Source of the DNA: JANPJV01 sp031425695
Lineage (GTDB): Bacteria; Pseudomonadota; Gammaproteobacteria; Xanthomonadales; SZUA-5
Direction of reading: 5' to 3'
Assembly: GCA_031425695.1 (NCBI GenBank)
Contig: JANPJV010000048.1
Location: forward strand, 1 to 10,437
DNA length: 10,437 nt
Positions 1-8,900 of this stretch are shown here, one piece after another (position 1 is the first letter of the stretch; each line of letters opens with the position of its first letter). The notes under the pieces were generated by a model. That model had not been told where the DNA came from. It saw only the letters and a program-made list of their open reading frames with translations, and ran no database searches. Both the position numbers and the translations under genes were made by a program.

Positions 1-88
1 GGCCTGTATTTGGGGTTTGTGGTGGTGGGGGGCGCCCTGCTCGGCGACCGGGCCTTCCGCGGGGGTCATTCGGCTCCCCTGTATGGGG

Positions 89-106
89 GGCGCGCCATGG
101 CGCGCC
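89..106. repeat. 18-bp perfect palindrome
   Basis: GGCGCGCCATGGCGCGCC reads identically on both strands. It lies 17 bp beyond the 3' end of the minus-strand oxygenase relic. Next to it (76-88) is a small CCCC-TGTAT-GGGG hairpin. Neither is followed by a T-tract on the minus strand, so this is not a typical intrinsic terminator. It may be a protein-binding site or a structured 3' end of the relic's old transcript. The remainder of 1-122 shows no gene I can support. Confidence 0.6.
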
Positions 107-122
107 GCACCGGCCAGGATCT

Positions 123-353
123 TCACGCCCACGCGAACAACTCCTCCGCACGCCGGAACAGCACCCACGAGGTGGTGATGTACTTGTCTGCGCCACGCGG
201 CTGGTTGCCGCGGTAGGTGTGGGTGAGACCGGCTGGCGCAATCAGCATCGATCCGGTCACGGGAGCGATACGCCGGACCTGGAAGAGGAACTCGGTCTCG
301 CCCGCCTCGAAGCCGTCGTTGAGATACAGCGTCCACAGCCGGACGCGATGCAC
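123..353 (-). pseudogene. 2-oxoglutarate/Fe(II)-dependent oxygenase, C-terminal remnant
   Basis: The 76 readable residues (GTG at 353, TGA at 123-125) match the C-terminal half of the double-stranded beta-helix of prolyl-hydroxylase-like 2OG-Fe(II) oxygenases. They show a YLND strand (residues 10-13), a GETEF motif (18-22), the strand leading to the distal iron-ligand His45 in LTHTYRGN, and Lys57 in KYITTSW, which is placed to bind the 2OG carboxylate. Family members are usually around 200 residues and carry an upstream HxD/HxE iron-binding motif. Here the same frame hits a stop at 378-380, only eight codons upstream of the GTG, and neither other minus-strand frame upstream gives a recognisable N-terminal half or HxD motif. 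I therefore infer a 5'-truncated, non-functional relic; the GTG is only the first possible start, not a credible native one. It is divergent from the protease gene at 532. Domain assignment is fairly sure; pseudogene status is likely. Confidence 0.68.
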
Positions 354-424
354 GGCGTCGCATGCCGGGTCTTTTGGTCAGCCCACCACCGCTCGTCGAC
401 CGGCAGGCCCCCTATGCAGATTGT

Positions 425-436
425 TTGCGATCGCAA
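425..436. promoter_or_regulatory. 12-bp palindrome upstream of the protease gene
   Basis: TTGCGATCGCAA is a perfect palindrome 96 bp before the protease start, in the 178-bp gap between the oxygenase relic and the protease. Its position would suit an operator or part of a promoter for the protease, but I see no clear -35/-10 pair around it, so the role is a guess. Confidence 0.25.
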
Positions 437-519
437 GGGTCAAGAGTCATTGCTCTAACACCAAGACACGCGCACCATCCGCGCCGTTTACTCGGCCCCC
501 GGCCGAGAACCATTTTCCT

Positions 520-526
520 GGGAGGG
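520..526 (+). promoter_or_regulatory. Ribosome binding site of the S8 protease
   Basis: GGGAGGG sits 5 bases before the ATG at 532 and fixes the start there. The same frame is open back to 217, but the extra 105 codons precede a textbook signal peptide and overlap the divergent relic and the promoter region. Confidence 0.8.
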
Positions 527-531
527 ACACA

Positions 532-1896
532 ATGGCACTTCGCAAGTCGGTACTTTTTGTAGCTCTGATAGCAGCTGCTGCCGGGTCTGGCACAGCGGTC
601 GCGGGTGGTCGTTCGGATCTGGTCCTGGCCGCGCTGGAAGCGGGGCGCGCACAGTACAACCCTGGTGAAGTTCTGGTGCAGTTCTCTCCGAACGCATCCG
701 AGGGCGTACGCAATGCCGTCGCCCGCGGAATCGGTGCGTCTGTCGAAGAAGTCGTGCGCAATGGTGGCAACGGCAAGGGTCAGCTGGAATTGCTGCGCCT
801 GCCGCCGGGACTGGCGATCGCTGCCGCAGTACGCACGCTGGACGGCGTCCCTGGAGTCGAGTTCGCCGAGCCGAACTGGGCCTATTTCCACCAGACAGCG
901 ACCAACGATTCGTACTATACGAATGGATCCCTGTGGGGCATCTACGGCGATGCCACCACGCCGGCCAACGCCTTTGGCTCCCAAGCTGGCGAAACCGCCG
1001 GCAATGCGTGCGGCAGTGTCTACGTCGGGATCATCGACGAGGGCTACATGTACACGCACGAAGACCTGGCCGCTAACGCTGCCACCAATCCCGGCGAGAT
1101 TGCCGGCAATGGCAGAGATGACGACGGTAATGGCCTGGTCGACGATGTCTACGGCTGGGACTTCGCGGGCAACAACAACTCGTTGTTCGACGGTGTCACC
1201 GACGACCATGGCACTCATGTGGCCGGCACCATCGGCGGCGTCGGCAATAACGGCAAGGGCGTTGCCGGGGTCTGTCACAGCGTCAAGCTGCTCGGCGCGA
1301 AGTTCCTCGGCTCCCAAGGCGGCAGCACGGCCAATGCCATCAAGGCGGTCGACTATTTCACCGACCTCAAGACGCGCCAGGGACTCAACATTGTCGCCAC
1401 CAATAACTCCTGGGGCGGTGGTGGATTTTCGCAGGCATTGCGTGATGCGATCGAGCGCGCCAAGGTCGCCAACATCCTGTTCGTGGCCGCTGCCGGCAAC
1501 AGCGCAGTGAACTGCGAAGCCGCCGATTGCTACCCGTCCGAGTACGACAACACCAATGTGATCGGCGTCGCTTCGATCACCTCGACCGGGGGGCTCAGCT
1601 CTTTCTCGAGCTATGGGTCGACCACCATCGACATCGGTGCGCCCGGTTCGGCCATCTGGTCCTCGGTACCGGTCCAGGCCCGCAAGAATCAGCCGATCAC
1701 CTCCGGCTATGCGAGCTACAACGGCACCTCGATGGCAACTCCGCACGTCACCGGTGCCGCAGCGCTGTATGCAGCACGCCATGCCGGTGCAACCGCGGCC
1801 GACATCAAGGCGGCGATCCTGGGCTCGGCGGTTGCGACCCCTTCGCTGAATGGCAAGGTCGTGAGCAACGGCCGGCTCAACGTAAGCAACTTCTGA
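532..1896 (+). CDS. Secreted S8 family (subtilisin-like) serine protease
   Basis: A 454-residue exported endopeptidase. Residues 1-24 form a Sec signal peptide (basic start LRKS, hydrophobic core, AVA cleavage site before GG). Residues ~42-118 resemble the fervidolysin-type propeptide that acts as chaperone and inhibitor (YNPGEVLVQF ... VEFAEPNWAY). The catalytic domain (~125-450) has Asp169 in VGIIDEG, His226 in DDHGTHVAGT, oxyanion Asn323 in VAAAGN and the nucleophile Ser400 in NGTSMATPH. The triad is complete, although Asp is followed by Glu rather than the usual Ser/Thr. An Asp/Asn/Gly-rich insert (193-210, GNGRDDDGNGLVDD) resembles the calcium-binding insertions of this subgroup. Cys160, 248, 328 and 333 could form disulfides. 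The protein ends right after the catalytic domain, with no pre-peptidase C-terminal or anchoring domain, so it is probably released from the periplasm. Start chosen by the Shine-Dalgarno at 520-526. Transcription ends at the terminator at 1919; the gene appears monocistronic. Substrate unknown. Confidence 0.95.
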   Translation: MALRKSVLFVALIAAAAGSGTAVAGGRSDLVLAALEAGRAQYNPGEVLVQFSPNASEGVRNAVARGIGASVEEVVRNGGNGKGQLELLRLPPGLAIAAAVRTLDGVPGVEFAEPNWAYFHQTATNDSYYTNGSLWGIYGDATTPANAFGSQAGETAGNACGSVYVGIIDEGYMYTHEDLAANAATNPGEIAGNGRDDDGNGLVDDVYGWDFAGNNNSLFDGVTDDHGTHVAGTIGGVGNNGKGVAGVCHSVKLLGAKFLGSQGGSTANAIKAVDYFTDLKTRQGLNIVATNNSWGGGGFSQALRDAIERAKVANILFVAAAGNSAVNCEAADCYPSEYDNTNVIGVASITSTGGLSSFSSYGSTTIDIGAPGSAIWSSVPVQARKNQPITSGYASYNGTSMATPHVTGAAALYAARHAGATAADIKAAILGSAVATPSLNGKVVSNGRLNVSNF

Positions 1897-1918
1897 TTTC
1901 AACGACCAGCGTCAACCG

Positions 1919-1949
1919 AGCCCGGGGGAGTTCTCCCGGGCTTTTTTTT
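1919..1949 (+). terminator. Rho-independent terminator of the protease gene
   Basis: AGCCCGGG (1919-1926) pairs perfectly with CCCGGGCT (1935-1942) across an 8-base loop, inside which G1927-G1928 may pair further. The stem runs directly into eight T residues (1942-1949). It begins 22 bases after the protease stop and separates that gene from the next one. Confidence 0.93.
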
Positions 1950-2000
1950 GCGTGCGTGATTTGCGCTCACTGACGCTGGCGCGACTGGACTCGCATGCGA

Positions 2001-2009
2001 TGCTAGGGT
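2001..2009 (+). promoter_or_regulatory. Possible extended -10 promoter element
   Basis: TGCTAGGGT fits the TGnTAnnnT pattern of an extended -10 box, 25 bases before the GTG at 2035 and after the terminator of the preceding gene, where a promoter is needed. No good -35 box is visible at the right distance, so this is weak. Confidence 0.25.
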
Positions 2010-2034
2010 CGTCTTTCCCCAGGCGAAGCAATCC

Positions 2035-3126
2035 GTGCACCGATATCGCTGCCTGTTCGTCGCGTGTGTGTTTACTGCGCTCACCGTGGAGGCTCCAGCT
2101 GCCGGCACCACGCGGATCGTCGTAGCCGGCGATCTGGTTGCCAGCAGCCACGCCACCGCAAGGCCGCCACGGACCGGCTGGGGGCAGTTACTCGACCGCT
2201 ATACGGAAATTCCGGTGCTGCTGATGAGCGCGGCCGAGCGAGCGCGCGCGTCGCAGGCCGCGGCGGTGCTGGAGCCCACGGCGAGCACGCTGGGGCCCGG
2301 GGACCTGTTGTTGATCCAACTGCCAGCTGCCGACACAGGTGCCGACGCTGCGGCCGCGGATGCCGATATCGCAGCGCTGCGCCAACTGCTCGCGACCGCG
2401 CGCGCGCAGGGTGTGCGAGCGCTGTTGCTGAGCGCGGTGGCACGGCGGGAATTCACATCCGATGGGCGCGCAATCGAAAGCCCTGGCACCGACTCAAGCC
2501 GGCTACGAACGCTTGCAGGCCAGGAAGGACTCGTGTTTATCGATCTCGCCGCGCACAGCCGCGCCTGGCTCGAAGCCCTGGGACCAGAAGCCTCAAAGGC
2601 ATGGTTTTTCCATGATCCGAGGACCGGGTACGCGGACCTGGCCGAGTTGCACGAGCGCGGTGCTTTCGCGATCGCTTGCCTGGTCATGACTGAGCTGGTC
2701 GCCGCGCGGGTCCTGGCACCGGCACAGCTCACGCGGGCGCTCGATTGCGCGCTGACGGCAGGCACGGCCGACGGCTCCCGAACGCCCATCCTCGAGCACA
2801 TCGATGCCATCCCGCAGCAAGCGATCGAGCGCCATGGCAGCAGCGGACTGGCGCTGGCTGCGCCGCTGTTCAGGAGCACACCTGCCGCAGCGCTCCAGGT
2901 CCAGCGCCTGGTCCTGCACGCGGGCGCTGCGCTGGGCGTTCACCAGCACCCCTTCGAGGAGACCTACTACGTCATCAGCGGCCGCGCCGAGGCGAGTGTC
3001 GATGGGCAGGCGCACCAGCTGGTGCCCGGCAGCGTGTTGCTGATTCCCGCCGCGGCTGCGCACAGCCTGCGCCACACCGGCACTGAAGACCTGGTCGTGC
3101 TGGCCATGCACCCGCGCGCGCACTGA
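2035..3126 (+). CDS. Exported protein: degenerate SGNH/acetylesterase-like domain fused to a cupin
   Basis: 363 residues from a GTG start; a GAAG (2025-2028) upstream is a modest ribosome site, and the start is supported by an immediate signal peptide (1-23, APA-AG). Residues ~26-227 follow the order of rhamnogalacturonan-acetylesterase-like SGNH hydrolases: IVVAGDL (28-34), GWGQLL (48-53), GDLLLIQLPAAD (89-100), ARREF (136-140), VFIDLAAHS (167-175), DLAELHERGA (201-210). The catalytic positions are changed: GDS is GDL (Leu34), the GHND Asn is lost, and by alignment to the family's DxTHxNExGA the His falls on Glu204, although Asp201 remains. Residues ~285-360 are a cupin with intact metal ligands His303, His305, Glu309 (HxHxxxE, Gly316 following) and His343. 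I infer that hydrolase activity is lost while the cupin may bind metal and a ligand. Esterase-like assignment is moderate, cupin strong, function unknown. It lies between a terminator and a 167-bp gap. Confidence 0.8.
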   Translation: MHRYRCLFVACVFTALTVEAPAAGTTRIVVAGDLVASSHATARPPRTGWGQLLDRYTEIPVLLMSAAERARASQAAAVLEPTASTLGPGDLLLIQLPAADTGADAAAADADIAALRQLLATARAQGVRALLLSAVARREFTSDGRAIESPGTDSSRLRTLAGQEGLVFIDLAAHSRAWLEALGPEASKAWFFHDPRTGYADLAELHERGAFAIACLVMTELVAARVLAPAQLTRALDCALTAGTADGSRTPILEHIDAIPQQAIERHGSSGLALAAPLFRSTPAAALQVQRLVLHAGAALGVHQHPFEETYYVISGRAEASVDGQAHQLVPGSVLLIPAAAAHSLRHTGTEDLVVLAMHPRAH

Positions 3127-3293
3127 GCGCCCGTCCATTTCCGAACAGGGTGTGCGTCGGCAGCACAGTGAACCGCGATCCTACTGGACGCAGACCGGCC
3201 AAGTTACTGATTTTGCTGGATCCGTTCCAGTCAACCGCGGGCTGGTATGACCCTTGCGTAAGCGTGCCGCATCTTCATTGCGGACCGAAGCCC

Positions 3294-5750
3294 ATGGACT
3301 TTTCCAGCTGGCGGCAGAGCTTGCGCGGCCTGGCGTCGAATCGCGCTTTCACTTTTGCAGCGATCGCGACCTTGACGCTCGGCATCGGTGCGAACGCCGC
3401 GATCTTCAGCGTCGTCAACGGGTTGCTGCTCAAGCCTCTTCCCTATCCCAACGGCGAACAGCTGGTCGAGGTCTACAACCATTACCCGAAGATGGGCTTG
3501 GACTACGCGGGCACGTCCATTCCGGACTACCTCGACCGGCGTGAGGCCGACGGGCTCGAAGAGCTGGCCCTCTACTCCGCCGGGAGCTTCAATATCGCCG
3601 AGTCGTCCGGGCCGGAGCGCCTGGTCGGCATCCGTGCCACGCCGAGCCTGTTCAACACGCTGCGCGTCCAGCCGGTGCTCGGGCGCGCCTTTACCGAGGA
3701 CGAGGCGGAGGTCGGCAAGGACAAGGTCGTGGTGCTGAGCCATGCGACCTAGGCCAACCAATACGCCCGGGATCCAGCCATCGTCGGCCGCGAAATCCGC
3801 CTCAATGACCTGCCCTACCGGGTCGTCGGCGTGATGGGCGAAAGCTTTGCCTTCCCGTCGCGCGCCACCGCGTTGTGGGTACCGTTCGCGTTCACCCCCG
3901 AACAGCGCAGTGACGACGAACGCGGCAATGAATACTCGTCCTCGATTGGACGACTGAAGCCCGGCGTCAGCATCGCGACGCTGGAAGCCCAGTTCATGGC
4001 CATCGTCAATGCCAACGCCGATCGGGTCGCCGCAACGGCAGACGGTGCGGAAGATGCCGCCTTCCTGCGGGAGGGCAATTTCTTCGGCAAGGCCAAGTCG
4101 CTGCGCGAGTTCTGGGTGGGCGCCATGAAACCGGTGCTGATGCTGCTGCAGGCCGTCGTGGTCGTGGTGTTGCTGATCGCCTGTGCCAACGTCGCCAACC
4201 TGTTCCTGACACGGCTGTCGGCGCGCCGGCGCGAGCTCAGCGTGCGCGCAGCGCTCGGCGCGGATCGCTGGCGGCTGGCGCGGCAACTGCTCGGCGAGGC
4301 CCTGCTCCTGGCGCTGGCGGGTGGCATTGCCGGCATCGGCGTCGCCTATCTCAGCCTCGGCTCGCTGAGCCTGCTGGGGCTGGACCGCACCCTGCTCGGC
4401 GAGCACATCAGCATCGACGGCACGGTCTTGCTGTTCACCTTCGGCGTCTCGCTGGCGACCGGCGTTCTGTTCGGCACTTTGCCCGCGCTCGGCCAGGACG
4501 GCGTGCGCGCGGCCGAGGTGCTGCGCGAGAGCGGGCGCAACGGCGGCAGCCGCGTCGCCCAGCGCCTGCGTGGCGTGCTGGTGGTGGTGCAGATTGCCCT
4601 CGCCGTCTGCCTGCTGGTCGGCGCCGGCTTGTTGTTGCGCAGTTTCGACCGCGTGCAGAACCAGGATCCGGGCTTCGACCCCAAGGGCGTGGTCACCGTG
4701 CAACTGGCGCTCAGCACGACCCGCTACCCGGACAAGCCAGCGCAAATCGCCTTTTACGAGCGTCTGGTCCAGGAGCTGCGCGGCCAGCCCGGGATGCGCG
4801 AAGTCGGCTTCATCAGCAACCTGCCTTTCAGCGGCAACAACTGGACCGCGTCCTACCAGATCGCCGGTCGCGAGCCGCCGCCGGGAGAGCCGGGCCCGCA
4901 CGGCTTCCTGCACATCGTCGACAGCGGCTACTTCAAGGCGATGGGCGTCAAGCTCCTCAGCGGACGCAACTTCGACGAGCGTGATCGAATCGATGGCGCG
5001 CCGGTCGTGATCATCGACCAATTCCTCGCCAACAAGCATTTCCCCAAGGGCGATGCGCTCGGCCAGCGCCTGGAGATGCCCGATCCCAAGGGCGGAGAGG
5101 AAGCCGTAGCGGCCGAGATCATCGGCATCGTCTCCACCGTGAAGCGCGCCGAGCTCAATGAGGAAACCAAGAAGGAAACCTATTTCCTCGCGCTCGGGCA
5201 GTACGGCAGCGCCGCCGGCATGGCGGTGCTCAAGACCGATCTCGACCCGGCGGTCGCGCTCGCCCCGATCCGGAGCGCGGTAAAGCGCATCGATCCGCAG
5301 CAGCCGGTCTACGACCTGAAATCGCTTGATGCACGCATCACCCTCAGCCTGGAGAGCCGGGTCGCGCCGCTGATCCTGCTGGCGGTTTTCGCTGGCGTCG
5401 CCTTGTTGCTCGCGGCGGTCGGCATCTATGGCGTGCTCGCCTTCACCGTGCAACAGCGCACCAGCGAGATCGGCGTACGCCTCGCCCTCGGAGCACGCGC
5501 CGGTGACGTGCAACGACTCGTACTGGGCCAAGGCATGCTACTGGCGGGCATCGGCCTCGGTATCGGCGCCATCGGGGCCGTCGTTGGCGGGCGCCTGATC
5601 GAGGCACAGCTGTTCGGCGTGGCGAGCTCGGATCCAATCACGCTGTTGAGCGTGCTCGCGCTGCTCGGCGGCACTGCGCTGCTCGCCTGTTACCTGCCGG
5701 CACGCCGGGCGACTCGGGTAGCGCCGATGGTGGCGTTGCGGAGCGAATGA
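3294..5750 (+). pseudogene. ADOP/MacB-FtsX family ABC transporter permease interrupted by an in-frame TAG
   Basis: An 819-codon frame encoding the usual ADOP layout: N-terminal membrane helix (~17-45, LTLGIGANAAIFSVVNGLLL), MacB-type periplasmic domain (~50-270), FtsX-type helices (~280-450) with the cytoplasmic motif RRRELSVRAALGA, a second membrane and periplasmic section (~470-660), and C-terminal FtsX helices (~690-818) with TSEIGVRLALGA. Such permeases work with an ATPase in efflux or envelope tasks; none is encoded nearby, as is common for orphan permeases. Codon 153 (3750-3752) is TAG in the stretch VVVLSHAT-stop-ANQYARDPAIVGR, where relatives usually have Trp (TGG), so one G-to-A change explains it. 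Frame and conservation continue unbroken afterwards. As written the product is a 152-residue fragment; an in-frame GTG/ATG at 3831/3834 could start the rest but has no obvious ribosome site. The start at ATG 3294 matches family N-termini. A sequencing error or suppression is possible. Confidence 0.88.
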
Positions 5751-5790
5751 CGAGCGTCGGGTAGCGGACCACACAAGCCCGCCATCCCCC

Positions 5791-5894
5791 GCGCCCAAAT
5801 AGACACTGATCGATACTTGGGCGCCTGCCTCATGGCCGACCCGGCGACTCGGGGGTATCCTCGCGTTCCAAGTATGTCTGTTGATTTGGCGTGC
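5791..5894. repeat. Pair of similar ~27-30 bp sequences in inverted orientation
   Basis: The sequence at 5791-5820 and the reverse complement of 5868-5894 share the same ends: a GC-rich start followed by CCAAAT, and a final ATACTTGG. Their centres differ in length and sequence. The left copy also forms GCGCCCAA (5791-5798) with TTGGGCGC (5817-5824). Between the copies lies a short hairpin around GGGTATCC (5852-5860). The region is the 217-bp gap between the permease and the propeller gene; a miniature repeat element or a structured leader are both possible. The rest of the gap shows no gene and no clear promoter. Confidence 0.45.
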
Positions 5895-5956
5895 AGGACG
5901 CGTGATGCGCCCGTGAGCCAGTCGCTGCCCAGCGTACCTGCACTCGACTCCACATC

Positions 5957-5962
5957 AGGGGA
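5957..5962 (+). promoter_or_regulatory. Ribosome binding site of the propeller/repeat protein
   Basis: AGGGGA lies 5 bases before ATG 5968. That ATG is followed at once by a signal peptide, which fixes the start. Confidence 0.75.
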
Positions 5963-5967
5963 TTGTC

Positions 5968-8900
5968 ATGAGCAAATGGTTGCTGGCGCTGGCCGTGTTG
6001 GGAATCTGTGCGGGTGCTATCGCGGCACCGCCTTCAAAGGATCCGCCAGGAGCCCCGGGGTCGACCCCGGCCGATGTGCAGGTCGCCGAGCCTTCCGTGA
6101 AGCTTTCCAAGGCCAAGCAGGCAAGACTTGCCGCAAAGTCAAAGAACCTGGCGAACCGGCGTCAAGGCGATCCGGATCTGGCGGAGCAGTTCTACGTGAA
6201 CAGCCGCACCGGCCCGATCATCACGCGCGGCCCGAATGTCAGCCGCGGGACGCGTGTCATCAGCCCCGAGATGTACCACGAGGCACTCATACAGATGGCG
6301 CAGATGGAGCGCTATTCGTCCGCTACCGGCGACGTGTTGCCAAGCTCGGTGCCCGCCGGCACACGCATCAGCGACCCCTATGCCGTCATCCCTGACGATG
6401 CGCTCGGCAACTGGAGCAGCCTCGGACCTGCCAACCAGGGCGGCCGGACCCGAGCCCTGATCATCGATCCGACCAACGCGAACATCATGTACGCGGGTGG
6501 TGTCGGCGGCGGCATCTGGAAGTCGACGGACGCCGGGGTGAACTGGGCGACCGTCACCGACCAGCTGACCAACCTGGCAATCGTCACCCTCGCCTTCCAG
6601 CCGGGCAACACCAATGTGATCTATGCGGGAACCGGCGAAGGTTTTGGCAATGTCGATGCCATCCGCGGTGCGGGAATTTTCAAGTCGACCGATGCCGGGG
6701 CCACCTGGGCCCAGTTGGCATCCACGAATAACGCCAACTTCCATTACAGCAACAAGCTTCTGGTAAGCCCGCGCAACACTCAGCGTGTGTGGGTCGCGAC
6801 CAACCAGGGCGTCTACCGATCGCTGGACGGCGGTACCAATTTCACCCAGGTGCTGAACGCTGCGGCGGTCAGTGGCTGTACTGACATGGCGATGCAGGTC
6901 GTGGGCCCCACTGGCCGCATTTTCGTGTCCTGCGGAAAGTTCGGATCCCAAGGCACCATCCATCGTGCCGACGATACCGATGTTTCGACATTCAGCAGCG
7001 TACTGAGCCTCGCTGGCCAGAGTCGCAGTTCGATTGCAATCGCGCCGTCCAACGAGGCCGTGGTGTACGTGATGGCGTCGCAGGGCACGGCCGGCGCCGG
7101 GCCGGGGCAATATGGCCTGCACGGAATCTATCGCTCCATCACCAATGGTGACAGTGGAAGCTTCACGACGCAGCGCCAGGGCAACGTCGCGCCTGGCAGC
7201 ACCGCGGTGAAGATCCAGCAATTGATGCTCTCGAACCCGATCATTGGCTTGTTGACCGAGTGCGCGTTCGGCACGTCTCAATTTTTCAACCAGGGCTGGT
7301 ACGACAACGTGCTCGCAGTCGACCCGGCGGATTCGAACCGCGTGTGGGCCGGCGGCATCGACGTCTGGCGCTCCGACAACGGCGGCGTCGACTGGGGTAC
7401 GGCCAGCTATTGGTGGTTCGACAAGGGTGTGGACACTCAATACAACCACGCTGACCAGCATGGCCTGGTGTTCCATCCTGGCTACAACGGCACCACCAAT
7501 CGAATCCTCTTTTCAACTAACGATGGCGGCGTCGCCATGACCACCGACGCGCGCGCCCCGGTTAATACAACCCTGGCCCAGATTTGCGGGGCGCCGGTTG
7601 CGGGGGGCACGGTTTGGGTCGATCGCAGCAACGGCCTGGTGACCACGCAGTTCTACGACGGCGCCGTCTATCCAGATGGCCTGACCTATTTCGGTGGCCT
7701 CCAGGACAACGGCACCACGCGCGGCGTCAACGGCAACCTCAATTGGTCGGTGCTGGCCGGGGGCGATGGCGCCTACACGGCAGTCGATATCCTGGGCGAT
7801 GCCAACCCGGCCAACGACGTTCTGTTCCTGGCGAACACCGGCAACTCGCTGCAGAAGTCGACCAACGGCGGGGCGACCTTTGCCGCAGCCAACGCTGGCA
7901 TCACCAACAACGGGTTCCTGTTCATCGCTCCGTTCACGATGAACCCGACTAACCGGCAGCAGCTGTGGACGGGCGGCTGGGACATCTGGTTTACCACGAA
8001 CCAAGCCGGGACATGGACGCGTGCCACCAGTGCTAACGGAACGTGCGGCGGAGGCTCGATTTCGACAATCGCCACGCATCCGCTCGACGGCAACCGCGTG
8101 CTGGTCGGCATGTCCGATGGGTGCTTCCACTACAACCATGCTGCGCTGACGCCTGTTGCCGGCCTCTGGCCAGGCGGAGGGTCTATCGCCACCGGTGCCC
8201 CGGAAGGCGGCAGCCTGATCTCCTGGATGGCCTGGGATCCAACCAATATCAACATTGCCTATGCCACCGTATCGCGTTTCGGCGTCAACAACCTGCTGAA
8301 GTCGACCAATGGCGGCGTGAGCTGGGTCGCCAGCGTCGGCAGCGGCCTGACTGCGCTGCCGCAGATCCCGGCGCTCTCGGTGGTCGTCAATCCAAACAAT
8401 GCCCAGCATGTGTTCGTCGGCACCGATCTTGGCGTGTTCACCTCAGTGGATGGTGGAACCACCTGGTTCGTCGAGAACACGGGCTTTGCCAAGACTCCGG
8501 TCGAATCGCTCAAGCTCAATTCCGCTGGCACCAGCCTGTTCGCATTCACCCACGGCCGCGGCGCGTTCAAGACCAACCTCTGCAGTGCGTGCCGTTCAGT
8601 AGGGGGCACCGTCAGCGGCTTGTCGGCCGGCAACAGCGTTGTCCTGCGCTTGAACGGAAGTACCGACGTTACCGTGGCGGCCAACGGCACCTATACGTTC
8701 GCAGATTCGCTGGCGCCGGGCGATGCTTACGCAGTCACGGTGTTCACCCAGCCAAGCGCGCCGCCGCAGTCTTGCGTAGTCAGCAACGGCAGCGGAACGA
8801 TCGCGGGCGCCAATATCACCAACGCCAACATTAGCTGTGCGGGGGTTGGCTTCACGGTTGGCGGAAATGTCAGTGGCCTTGCTGCAACCAACAGCGTGGT

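Noticed and set aside
217..531. N-terminal extension of the protease frame (open from 217)
   Set aside because: The extension overlaps the oxygenase relic, lacks family similarity, and precedes a clear ribosome site and signal peptide at 520-532.
412..1902. 496-residue minus-strand frame opposite the protease
   Set aside because: It is the antisense shadow of a well-supported protease; the composition reflects high GC content and no domain is recognisable.
2056..2067. Lipobox in the cupin protein signal peptide (FVAC, residues 8-11)
   Set aside because: Phe at -3 and a Cys only 11 residues from the start do not fit lipoprotein signals; a later APA-AG signal peptidase I site fits better.
3216..3230. 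CTGGA-N5-TCCAG inverted repeat upstream of the permease as an operator
   Set aside because: Arms of only five bases in a GC-rich gap are expected by chance; no promoter elements are convincingly placed around it.
3231..5531. 766-residue minus-strand frame opposite the permease
   Set aside because: Despite its length it is antisense to a conserved permease, rich in Gln/Asp/His/Ala as expected of a shadow of hydrophobic coding sequence, and has no recognisable domain.
5749..5758. GACG-AG-CGTC hairpin after the permease as a terminator
   Set aside because: The stem is only four pairs with a two-base loop and no T-tract follows.
6139..7476. Long minus-strand frame opposite the propeller
   Set aside because: The plus-strand propeller has clear Asp-boxes and the frame is a shadow without family features.
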